Program-made: the position numbers and the translations under genes | Source of the DNA: CAIVAT01 sp964387205 | GTDB lineage: Bacteria; Bacteroidota; Bacteroidia; Bacteroidales; FEN-979 | Direction: 5' to 3' | Assembly: GCA_964387205.1 (NCBI GenBank) | Contig: CAYLVY010000035.1 | Span: 1-30,359, forward strand | Length of the DNA stretch: 30,359 bases | Notes under the pieces: generated by a model | Seen by the model: the letters and a program-made list of their open reading frames with translations, nothing else | The model's database searches: none | Told to the model about the DNA's origin: nothing | Shown: positions 1 to 8,065 of the stretch, in pieces | Layout of the letters: every line of letters begins with the position of its first letter | Position numbering within the stretch: the first letter of the stretch is position 1

Positions 1-2299
1 AAGTTTTGTCGGCACCAAGATTAAACTGATGGGCTGCAATATCTCCCACACGGTTATCCACCTCTCCGGTTTCCGAATAGGTTTGTCGGGGATCGCAGAA
101 AGTATAATTGGCATAAGCTGAAAAGGTCTCCAATTGATAAACAGCGCTGGCCTGAATACCCGTGATGTTGAACTTCCCGATATTCTGGTTCTGGAGCCGT
201 CCGGAAACAGGATCAATTTTTACAGTACCTACCACATTGTCAATAAATTGTTTATAAACAGCAACATCGGCATGGAATTCCCGGTTGAGCCTGAAACCGG
301 CACTGATCTCTATATTCCTGATATTTTCCGTTTTCAGGGTGGGGTTGGGTACACGGTTGCCAACCGCAGAGTATTTCGTCCAGTTTGAGACATTCATGAT
401 ACCACGGGAATAGATGGCTTTGAAGGTGAATTTCCCATGCGAGTAAACCAGGGCGATGCGCGGGCTGAATTCACTGCCAAAACCGTCCATGTCGCGTACA
501 CGGTTGAAGTCGTAACGTAATCCGACCGTGGCCCTGACTTTCCGGAACACCTGGTAGGTTCCCTGACTGTACGCGCCGATGTCCCAAACGTTAAATTCAT
601 TCCCCCCTTTGGGTGATGGTGTGATCACCGCCGAATCCTGCGGAGTGGGCGTCAGGCTGGTGTAATAGGCTCCCTGAAGCGTACTGTTGCGCAATTCGAT
701 CCCCGAAACCAGGTCGAAACGGCTGACAGGCTGGTAAACCACTTTCAATTCCGTTCTTAGTTGCTTGGAGAGTTCAAACATATACATGGTCACCCAATCG
801 GGGGGTTTGTCTTTGACCAGGTCCCGCAGGGTCTTATTGCCCCTTGCATAATTGGAAACCGCCACAAAACTGGTTTCATCCGCAACCGCGTGGATCCTGT
901 ACGTCGTCAGGCTTGAAAAGAAAACTTTCTCGCTGACCTGATTGTCATATTTGGCGAAAAAGTAGGAGAGCTGCGGCACCCAGTTGAACCCGTTGTCGGA
1001 TCCCGCCACATAGGTATCGGTATATTGGGTGGTGCCCCCGCGGCTGTATTTCCAGGTTTGAAACCCCAGTGTGAAATTGCCGATCCGCACCTTCCCGTTA
1101 AGCAGCCATGAATTGGTTTCATTGGAGAAACCGATCTTATGATCCCTGACGATCTGATCATAGGCCGATTTGTCAAGGTTTCTGACAGTCTCCTCCCCCA
1201 GTGGGGTTAAAACCAAACGGCTGGAATCGGAAGAGACCGAATAATAGGGGTGGCTGAAAGGTAACTGGTTGTCAATTAAATATTTTTTTGCCCCGGTTGT
1301 AATGTCCAGGATTTTATGATAGTCGACGGAGTTATAGTAGGCAGGATCATAGTCGAAGTATGACTGACTGGTCAGGTCGTGTTCATCTGACTGAAAAAAC
1401 CTACCGGTCAGCGTAAAGGAGACATTGCGGCGCTTTCCCGAAAGGCTCATGTCGAGCGTTTTGGTATTATAGGTGCCATAAGCGGCATTGGCGCTGATGC
1501 CGATGCTGCGGCCCGGCCGGATGGCATCTGCCGAATTTTTCATGATGACATTGATCACCCCGGCAAAAGCGTTAGGGCCATACATGGTCGAAGCGGGTCC
1601 GTATATTACCTCCACCCGCTCGATATTGGAAAGGGGGTATTGACGGTCGATGTACGCCCAGTTGGTCCAAAGGTCATTCTCTTCAATCCCGTCGAAAAGC
1701 AGAAGGGTTTTCTCCGTATTGTTCTGACGGAACCCCCGTTGATAGATATTGGCATATTCAGGGCCGTAGAACAACGAGAGATCGAACCCCGGGATATCTT
1801 TAAGCAGTTCTACCAGGTCGTTATAACCCCTCTTTCTGATATCTTCCCGGGATATCACGACGACAGTGGCAGGGGTTTCATAGATGGATTCTGCTTTTTT
1901 CGATACGGAGGTGACTACCTGTGCGCCACCGGCAAGCCTGACACTGTTGATCAACCGGATGAATGAGGGTGGATCGAACAGGTTGGCTTCATAGGAAGGA
2001 TTGATTTGCAACAGGAAACCTGCTGCCCTGGCGGCTTTTTCCGTAGAATCGGTAGCCAGGTAGGTCATGGCCAGCAACCGGTATGCTTCGAGTTTCTGTT
2101 TTTCATTGAATCCGCTCCGGAGGCATTCCGGCAGGTTTTGAATGATCTTGTTGAAATGCCCGACTTCATAGTCTTTCCGGGCTTCGTTCAGCGTGAGGTC
2201 GCTGCATTCCTGCGACCATGCAACGGGCAGGGAGAGGATCAACCCCAGGAGGCTTAATGCCATCCGGGTCCCCATCCATTTATATTCGTTCAGAAACAT
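1..2299 (-). CDS. TonB-dependent receptor with helical N-terminal domain (3' end off the left edge)
   Basis: Outer-membrane, TonB-dependent transport or sensing protein. The frame stays open from an ATG at 2299 to the window edge, giving about 766 residues without the end of the barrel. Residues 1-29 are a signal peptide (hydrophobic LSLLGLILSLPVAW, then SQ). Residues 31-115 form an alpha-helical, TPR-like region (ARKDYEVGHFNKIIQNLPEC... YRLLAMTYLATD...) where many Bacteroidota receptors have a carboxypeptidase-like domain. Residues 130-245 are the plug domain, with TPATVVVISREDIRKRGYND, a DGIEEND stretch and the classical IERVEVIYGPASTMYGPNAF. The rest has alternating aromatic strands of a 22-strand barrel (for example RATVGLRYDFNRV). 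It lies 30 nt downstream of the NTPase/WD40 gene on the same strand, so it is probably co-transcribed. The ligand cannot be inferred. Family certain; role of the N-terminal domain unknown. Confidence 0.93.
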   Translation of the reverse strand, partial: MFLNEYKWMGTRMALSLLGLILSLPVAWSQECSDLTLNEARKDYEVGHFNKIIQNLPECLRSGFNEKQKLEAYRLLAMTYLATDSTEKAARAAGFLLQINPSYEANLFDPPSFIRLINSVRLAGGAQVVTSVSKKAESIYETPATVVVISREDIRKRGYNDLVELLKDIPGFDLSLFYGPEYANIYQRGFRQNNTEKTLLLFDGIEENDLWTNWAYIDRQYPLSNIERVEVIYGPASTMYGPNAFAGVINVIMKNSADAIRPGRSIGISANAAYGTYNTKTLDMSLSGKRRNVSFTLTGRFFQSDEHDLTSQSYFDYDPAYYNSVDYHKILDITTGAKKYLIDNQLPFSHPYYSVSSDSSRLVLTPLGEETVRNLDKSAYDQIVRDHKIGFSNETNSWLLNGKVRIGNFTLGFQTWKYSRGGTTQYTDTYVAGSDNGFNWVPQLSYFFAKYDNQVSEKVFFSSLTTYRIHAVADETSFVAVSNYARGNKTLRDLVKDKPPDWVTMYMFELSKQLRTELKVVYQPVSRFDLVSGIELRNSTLQGAYYTSLTPTPQDSAVITPSPKGGNEFNVWDIGAYSQGTYQVFRKVRATVGLRYDFNRVRDMDGFGSEFSPRIALVYSHGKFTFKAIYSRGIMNVSNWTKYSAVGNRVPNPTLKTENIRNIEISAGFRLNREFHADVAVYKQFIDNVVGTVKIDPVSGRLQNQNIGKFNITGIQASAVYQLETFSAYANYTFCDPRQTYSETGEVDNRVGDIAAHQFNLGADKT

Positions 2300-2329
2300 A
2301 CGCTGGTATTTGGTTTTGGATCATTTTGT

Positions 2330-5300
2330 TCAGGGAAGGTCAGGACGGGTTTTGTGGTACGGGATGTCGGCCCCCACCATCTTTTGCCACTCATCGGCGG
2401 TCATGTTTCGTTTTACTTCTTTCATAAGTTTCCGGGCAAGAATTTCATTTTCGGTGGGCACTATCCGGATGGTTTTATCGGCACTTCCTGAGATCAGTTG
2501 TTTGTCATCGCGGGAAAAAAGCAGGCTGTATATCCAAAGATCATGATTTTCAATGGAGATGGGGCGGGCTTCGCGGGGTGGAAATCCCGATAGTTTGATG
2601 GTCCGGTCATAACTGGAGGAGGCAATCTCGTTGCCTGAGTGGCTGAAAGCCAGGGCGGTGACAGCCGAGATGTGTCTGCCTAATATTTCGGTGGGTTTTA
2701 CACCCGGATCGAATGGATTGACCATGAGCAGCGAACCGTTGGAGAGCCCCAACGCCAGGGAATTCCCGTCGGGGCTGAAAGCCATGGAAAAGATACTGTT
2801 GCCGCCAGGTATCAGGGTGGTAATCTCCCCCGGTCCTGCGTTCCATTTCAGGGTCCTGACCAAACCACCTCCGGTCCCGTATGCCAGCAACCCTCCGTTG
2901 CGCGTGAATATGGCGCAACTTATCTTTCCGGTAACAGAATCGGTTGTTTGTCTGATAAATTGATTTCCTTCCTGTTTCCATGTAAGCAATTTTCCATCGG
3001 CACCGGCGGTGACAAAGTGCCTGCCGTCGGGATGCATAGCCAGGCAGTTGATCACGGAATGGTGTCCGGTCAATATCCTGGGAGGAGACTGAGTTGCGCC
3101 GCGGTCCCAGATGATAACCTCTCCTGCCGTCGTACCTGCAACCAACCAGGGCACTCCAGGGGTAAGGCCGAGGCACCGGAGTGTTCCCTTCACCTGTTTC
3201 GGCACGGCAATCGGGTTCATGGTCCGGGAGGATCCGGAGGTTTTCCATGCGATCAGCCGGTTATCGTCACCACAGGAATAAAGGGTGTTTTCCTGCTCAT
3301 CCTGCACAATGGACCTTACTCCGTCTTCGTGGCCGCGAAGGATGATCTGTTCTCCTGCGATGGCAGAAAGCGCGCTGTAAATATTGGGATCATCGTGTTG
3401 CCCGTCGTTCCCGAGGTTGATCCGGTATGCTTCGAGGGCCAATAATCCAGGAAGGTCATCTTTGACAGTACCGGCAAGCTGGGCAGCCTGAATGGAAAGC
3501 GACCGCGCAATGGCAAGCAGCCTGAGCCGCTGGGCATTACGTTCCGACTCTTCAGCCCTCACCCGTTCTTCATCGGCAATATTTTTCTGTGAAATAGCCT
3601 CCTGCCGCTGTTTTTGTGCCTCCTCTTTAGCCTCCAGCGCCTGCTGACGCGATGCAACAGCTTCCTTCCGTTGCTCAATCGCTACTGAAGTCTGCTCCTG
3701 GGCTATCATCTGTTGCCTGACAGCATATTGACGTTGCTGCTCGGTGATGATCTCTTGTTGTTCAGCGATTTGTTGCTGTTGTTCCGAGATCCTCTTTTGC
3801 AGGATTGCTTCAGAACGCTGCTCTTCCATTCGTTTTCTTTCAAACAGGGCGTCTTTTTCCTTTTCCAGCGCTTCCTTGCGGCTTGCCTCAGCCTTGAAGC
3901 GCAGGTTCAGGGATATCAGTAAAAATAAAATAGAGACCAGCGCTGCTGCCCCAAGTATGAATGCTGTTACCTTTGCCCGCCGAAGATTTCTCTTCTGTTG
4001 GTTTTCTTTCTTCGCCAGTTCCATTTCATGTTGTTTCCGGCTGTGCATCAGGAAGTTGATGGCACGGTCAAAAGCAGGATCGTAACGCATCGCCCAGGTA
4101 GCATTGGGCTTCGTCTGTTCTTTCCATTGAAGTGCGATCTGCAGTTCAGGGTTGATCCACAGTCCGGTCTTCCCTTCCTGATACAGTTCGGCTGACTTGG
4201 AGAGACGCATGTAAAGCTGGGCAGAACTGGTCTCTTCCTCTACCCAGGCACGAAGCCGGGCCCATACCCTCATAATGCTTTCATGAGAGATATCTATGAT
4301 TGAATCTTCATGCAGCGGATTGCCGGCTGCAGGCAATAGCGGTCAAATTCTTCAATAATTTTGGCATTTTTATCACTTGAAGGACGAGNNNNNNNNNNGC
4401 AGGCATCAGAAAGGCACAACCGGGCCTTCTGAAGATCTCGATCACCTTCACCACCTCCTCTTCCCTGGCACCGGCCAGGGTGGCAATTTCTCCCAGTTGC
4501 GTTGGCCTGCGTGTTCCGCGGCTCTCCCGGGTGAAATCGGTGAGCGCTTTGAACATCTTCTCCGCTATTGACTTGGTGCGGTCTTCCTTCAATTCTGCAT
4601 AGATCTCCTCGAGATGGACTGATAGCGCCTCTTTCATGGACCCGATCGCCTGGTAATGCTCATTCCCGACAGGCTGATCGCCAATCCGGTTCAGTTTCCA
4701 GTAATCCCAGGTCCTCATCAGGGCATGCTGCATGATCGGAAGCTGGTCGGGATCATCCCCCACATCGAGCAGGAGGCGCTCGACCAGGTCATCGGCAATG
4801 CTTTGACCCATGGCATGAACAGGCCCGGTGACAGCAAGACGCCTCTCTTCAGGATTCATCCGTGGCACTAAATAGTAACCCTGGTTAATCTTTTCGCTTA
4901 AGCCCCGGAATTCGGTACATTCATCCAGGAAGTCGGTACGCATGGAGAGAACAACATAAACCGGCACTTCCGGCTGTTGGAGCATGTGAAGGATCATATC
5001 CACGAATCCGGATGCATCCAGCAATGTCTGAAAGGAACCGCGGCTCTTTCTGAACCGAAACAACTCTTCAAACTGGTCAATCACGATCAGCATTGACTCT
5101 TCTGCCGGATTAACACGATCCCGGATCACCTGCAGCAGTCCATCCCTGCTGCCCCTTAATGTTTTTGCAATCTCTTCTGCCGAATCGCTTTCCCCGGCCA
5201 GTGAACGGGCAAGATTACCAACCGGGTCGTCGGATGGACGAAAAAGGTTCATTTTCCAACGGGTCTGGAACAGGTTCGATTTGTTTTTCAACAAGGCAGG

Positions 5301-5492
5301 GATCACCCCTGCTTTGATCAGCGAGGATTTACCGCACCCGGATGAGCCAACGATCGCCAGAAATCGCGTACGGGACAACTTTTCAAGCAGTTCCTCAACC
5401 TGGAGTTCCCTGCCGAAAAACAAATTGTCTTCATCAATTTCATAACTCCGGATGCCGGGAAAGGGATTGTCAATAGGTAATGATGGCGCCAT
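2330..5492 (-). CDS. nSTAND1-type NTPase with transmembrane segment, coiled coil and WD40 propeller (interrupted by an assembly gap)
   Basis: One gene split by the N run at 4389-4398. Residue numbers assume the direct join described under findings (1030 residues). Residues 12-360 are an nSTAND1 P-loop NTPase: GIRSYEIDEDNLFFGRE entry motif, Walker A GSSGCGKS (49-56) and Walker B LIVIDQFEELF (135-145). The hallmark IDISHESIMRVW follows at about 377-388. A basic stretch (KRNLRRAK) precedes one membrane segment (485-505). A Q/E/K/R-rich coiled coil (about 510-632) and a WD40 propeller (about 694-1002; repeats start LRGHEDGV, LTGHHSVI, LGRHISAV) follow. No effector domain precedes the NTPase. The start is the ATG at 5492, since TAAATTTG at 5520-5527 is a likely promoter; a TTG at 5522 would lie inside it. 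STAND proteins are ligand-triggered signalling ATPases; the ligand and output here are unknown. Confidence 0.9.
4389..4398. other. assembly gap (10 N) inside the NTPase gene
   Basis: The 10 Ns interrupt the nSTAND1 gene. On the minus strand the upstream part ends ...CTGATGCCTGC (4399-4409) and the downstream part resumes ...TTGCCTGCAGCC (4325-4336). Neither the N length nor the 60 bases at 4329-4388 keeps the frame. Joining at the shared TGCCTGC (4399-4405 and 4329-4335) gives one frame reading LMPAAGNPLHEDSIIDISHE, as expected for the family. Confidence 0.9.
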
Positions 5493-5519
5493 GGACAGCT
5501 TGATCGGTTGATGGAACAA

Positions 5520-5527
5520 CAAATTTA
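5520..5527 (-). promoter_or_regulatory. Bacteroidota -7 promoter element for the NTPase/receptor pair
   Basis: The minus strand reads TAAATTTG, matching the Bacteroidota sigma-A -7 consensus TAnnTTTG, 27 nt upstream of the ATG at 5492. No good -33 TTG box is obvious, so this is a consensus match only. Confidence 0.5.
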
Positions 5528-5597
5528 ATCTAATCGTTCACAAATTAACCCTTTTTATATGCGAAATATATGCGAAAAAAAGTAACGGTCATTGTTT

Positions 5598-5605
5598 TAC
5601 TTTTG
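5598..5605 (+). promoter_or_regulatory. Bacteroidota -7 promoter element for pabB
   Basis: TACTTTTG matches TAnnTTTG and ends 18 nt upstream of the ATG at 5624. It would lie inside the gene if the more upstream ATG at 5570 were used, so it supports the downstream start. Confidence 0.45.
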
Positions 5606-5623
5606 TGTTTCAATCCGGGAACA

Positions 5624-6619
5624 ATGGTGCAGGGACGAGCATCGGTCATCAGGGCAATCAATGAATATGCCGTATCGGGGCATCCATTCCTGTTTATTAT
5701 CGATTTTTCTGCCGATCAGGGGATCGTCGAATCTGTTGATTCGGCAGCCGAAAAAGGAATATTGTTCGACATCCGCGGTGTGAAAAATTTTCAGCCGGAA
5801 AATCCCCGGACACTGGTCTTTTTCAGATTTACCCCGGTAGAATTTGAAATTTACCGGGAAGCATTTCTCAAGGTTGCCCATCACCTGAAAAGAGGTGATA
5901 CCTACCTGCTCAACCTCACCTTTCCGACACCCGTGGAAACCAACCTGGGCCTGGAAGAGATATTTCACTCTGCACAGGCCCCCTTCAGGTTGCTGGTCCC
6001 GAAAAGGTTTGTGGTTTTTTCACCGGAACCGTTTATCACGATCCGGGACGGATTCATTTCTTCATGCCCGATGAAGGGAACCATCGGAACCGATGTCCCC
6101 GATGCGGCCGTTAAACTGCTTGGGAGCAGGAAAGAGCGTTTTGAGCACAATACTATTGTGGATCTGATCCGCAACGACCTGTCGGTGATGGCAACCGGAA
6201 CCACACTTACCCGGTTCCGGTACCTCGAACGGATACAGACCCACCGGGGCGGTCTTTTACAAATGAGCTCGGAAATCAGGGCGCGTCTACCTGAAAATTA
6301 TAGCCACATACTGGGGAATATCCTGTTCTCCATGCTTCCGGCAGGTTCGGTGACCGGAGCACCCAAAGAGCGCACTGTAGGGATCATCCGGGAGGCTGAA
6401 AGCTATAACCGTGGGTACTATACGGGAATTTTTGGTTATTCCGATGGCCGTAACCTCTTTTCCGCGGTTTCGATACGCTTCATTGAACATTCCCGAGAGG
6501 GAATGATCTTTAAAAGCGGCGGCGGGATTACAGCCCTTAGCCGATGTGAAGAGGAATACCAGGAGATGATACAGAAAATCTATCTTCCGGTAATGGCATC
6601 ACCATCGGAAAGCAGATAG
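5624..6619 (+). CDS. pabB: Aminodeoxychorismate synthase component I (chorismate-binding enzyme)
   Basis: Converts chorismate, with glutamine-derived ammonia, to 4-amino-4-deoxychorismate, the precursor of p-aminobenzoate and folate; cytoplasmic. The chorismate-binding fold is clear: PMKGTIGTD, RFEHNTIVDLIRNDLS, LPAGSVTGAPKERT near the active site, YYTGIFGY and SGGGITALSRCEEEY at the C-terminus. From the ATG at 5624 the product is 331 residues, the usual length for the short Bacteroidota PabB, and begins MVQGRASVIRAINEYAVSG. An in-frame ATG at 5570 would add 18 residues resembling a signal sequence, which makes no sense for this enzyme. The amidotransferase partner (pabA) and the lyase (pabC) are not in the window. 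Anthranilate synthase component I is a related alternative, but the short length and N-terminus favour PabB. Confidence 0.88.
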   Translation: MVQGRASVIRAINEYAVSGHPFLFIIDFSADQGIVESVDSAAEKGILFDIRGVKNFQPENPRTLVFFRFTPVEFEIYREAFLKVAHHLKRGDTYLLNLTFPTPVETNLGLEEIFHSAQAPFRLLVPKRFVVFSPEPFITIRDGFISSCPMKGTIGTDVPDAAVKLLGSRKERFEHNTIVDLIRNDLSVMATGTTLTRFRYLERIQTHRGGLLQMSSEIRARLPENYSHILGNILFSMLPAGSVTGAPKERTVGIIREAESYNRGYYTGIFGYSDGRNLFSAVSIRFIEHSREGMIFKSGGGITALSRCEEEYQEMIQKIYLPVMASPSESR

Positions 6620-6632
6620 GGGAAAACCCTTG

Positions 6633-7793
6633 TTATCGTTTGTAGATCATGGCATTTCCCGATCCTTCAACTGAAAGTAACCTTACCATATAAACACCAA
6701 CCGGCAGGTCCGGCAGCAGGAGTTCTTTATCCGGCTGATCAATCCGCACCTCCCTGATCACCTGCCCCTGCAGGCTGATGATCTGCATGACACCTTCCCC
6801 TTTGAACGGTGAAATGGCGATCCGAACCCGGTCGGAGAATGGATTGGGACAAATATTCAGGAAGGGCGATGATCCGGCAGATGGCACCGCAATGATCAGG
6901 CACGCCTCCTGAACCTCCTGCACGCTGTTGCACCCAGGGGCATTGTTATCGATCACCACCGTGCTGCCGGGAGATGCAAGGTAACTGCAGATGCTGCTGA
7001 CTTCGCAATGCGACAGGAGGCTGTTCCCGTATACCGACAGGTCGCTGATACTGCCCGGTAGTATATTGTCCAACCCTGAAAGAGATGTGAGGGAGATGTT
7101 GTTCTCGACCTGAAGGGAGCCTTCGATGATGGTCAGTTGGCTCAGCCCCGTGATGTTGGTCAGCGACGGATTGCCTATGCTTCCCAGGTGTCCGGTACCT
7201 CCGATCACCAGGCTTCCGCTGATCAGTTCCAGGGATGACAAACCATCCAGATTCTGCAGGTTCTGGTTGGCTGAGATCCTGACCAGCCCTCCCGTATGGG
7301 TAAGATTGTCCAATCCATGCAGCGTCTGAAGGGATACATTGTCCTCGATCCACAACTTGCCGCCAATCTGGACAATCTTTTCAAGACCCAGTAGGGAAAC
7401 GAGCAGGGGGTTGTTGGTAATGGTAAGATTTCCTCCGATATAGGAGAGGTTGGAAAGGGCCTGAATGTTATTCAGGAGCGGATTACCTTCGATGTACACC
7501 TCCTCACCGACCGATTCCAGGTTATCCAGTCCGTTCAGGGCAGAAAGATAGGCGTTGCACTCAATTTTGAGGCTTCCCCCGATATTGGTAATAATGCTCA
7601 ATCCGTTGAGATTGGTGATCCCGGGCCCGCAGATAAACACATCACCCAGAATCAGGGAGCATTCAGGGTAAGCAGTTCTGAAATTGTTTACCTGGCTTTG
7701 ACTGGTGAAGGTGATTCCATCGGGGAAACAACCTTCGGCGCCGGCACTGGTGACCAAAAGCAGCGCAGGCAGCAACATGATCAACTTTTTCAT
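6633..7793 (-). CDS. Secreted leucine-rich-repeat protein with T9SS C-terminal sorting domain
   Basis: A 386-residue secreted or surface protein. Residues 1-19 are a signal peptide (MKKLIMLLPALLLVTSAGA). A cysteine-containing cap (22-57) precedes eight LRR-like repeats of 24 residues from about 62 to 262, consensus GLxxLxxIGGxLxIxxN; the sixth copy has an 8-residue insertion. A Cys-rich cap (CEVSSICSYL...GCNS) closes the solenoid. Residues about 305-386 form a type A T9SS sorting domain (NICPNPFSDRVRI... GQVIREV... LPVGVYMVRL). The ATG at 7793 is preferred over an upstream in-frame start because the signal peptide follows at once and an AAGG-type ribosome site precedes it. It converges with pabB (13 nt between stops). 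Likely role is adhesion or binding; the partner is unknown. Confidence 0.88.
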   Translation of the reverse strand: MKKLIMLLPALLLVTSAGAEGCFPDGITFTSQSQVNNFRTAYPECSLILGDVFICGPGITNLNGLSIITNIGGSLKIECNAYLSALNGLDNLESVGEEVYIEGNPLLNNIQALSNLSYIGGNLTITNNPLLVSLLGLEKIVQIGGKLWIEDNVSLQTLHGLDNLTHTGGLVRISANQNLQNLDGLSSLELISGSLVIGGTGHLGSIGNPSLTNITGLSQLTIIEGSLQVENNISLTSLSGLDNILPGSISDLSVYGNSLLSHCEVSSICSYLASPGSTVVIDNNAPGCNSVQEVQEACLIIAVPSAGSSPFLNICPNPFSDRVRIAISPFKGEGVMQIISLQGQVIREVRIDQPDKELLLPDLPVGVYMVRLLSVEGSGNAMIYKR

Positions 7794-8038
7794 GGCACCT
7801 TGTATTAATGGGTTAATAATTTTTTTCCGGTACATAACATCCCTTCTTTTCAGGGAGTCCGGCCTTTGGGGAAGGTTGCCGGGTGAGGGTCGGAAGGAAG
7901 AGGAAACAACACAGCCTTAAAGACCGGAACTCCTCAATGCCTGTAAAGATAGGCAAAAACCAGTTAAAAGTCAAGAGTTTAGCAATGTTTTTAAAATGCA
8001 TCCTCTATCCTTGTCCTTTTCCACCCCCGAATATTTGC

Positions 8039-8046
8039 TACCTTTG
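8039..8046 (+). promoter_or_regulatory. Bacteroidota -7 promoter element for aspS
   Basis: TACCTTTG, a perfect TAnnTTTG match, ends 19 nt before the aspS ATG. The rest of the 272-nt region between the divergent LRR gene and aspS holds no supportable gene. Confidence 0.65.
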
Positions 8047-8065
8047 CCCCCCTAAATCCTCAATT

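Noticed and set aside
2607..3248. Long minus-strand open frame within the WD40 region, and similar shadow frames elsewhere (for example 11621-12080, 15642-16412, 17894-18514, 19542-20141)
   Set aside because: Each lies wholly inside a well-supported gene in another frame or strand, and its translation shows no domain.
3550..3900. Repetitive Gln/Glu codons as a DNA tandem repeat
   Set aside because: The repetition is at protein level (coiled-coil heptads) with no exact DNA unit, so it is not a separate repeat element.
2330..5492. Anti-phage STAND (Avs-like) defence gene
   Set aside because: There is no N-terminal nuclease, protease or other effector and no defence gene nearby. The membrane segment and receptor neighbour point to envelope signalling instead.
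5570..5623. Signal-peptide-like N-terminal extension of PabB
   Set aside because: The enzyme is cytoplasmic, family members begin near the later ATG, and the -7 element lies inside this stretch.
6606..6650. Bidirectional terminator between pabB and the LRR gene
   Set aside because: Only a 4-bp AGGG/CCCT stem is visible and there is no T-run.
7813..8001. Small open frames in the space between the LRR gene and aspS
   Set aside because: They lack a ribosome site and resemble no family. The space is better explained as promoter region for the divergent genes.
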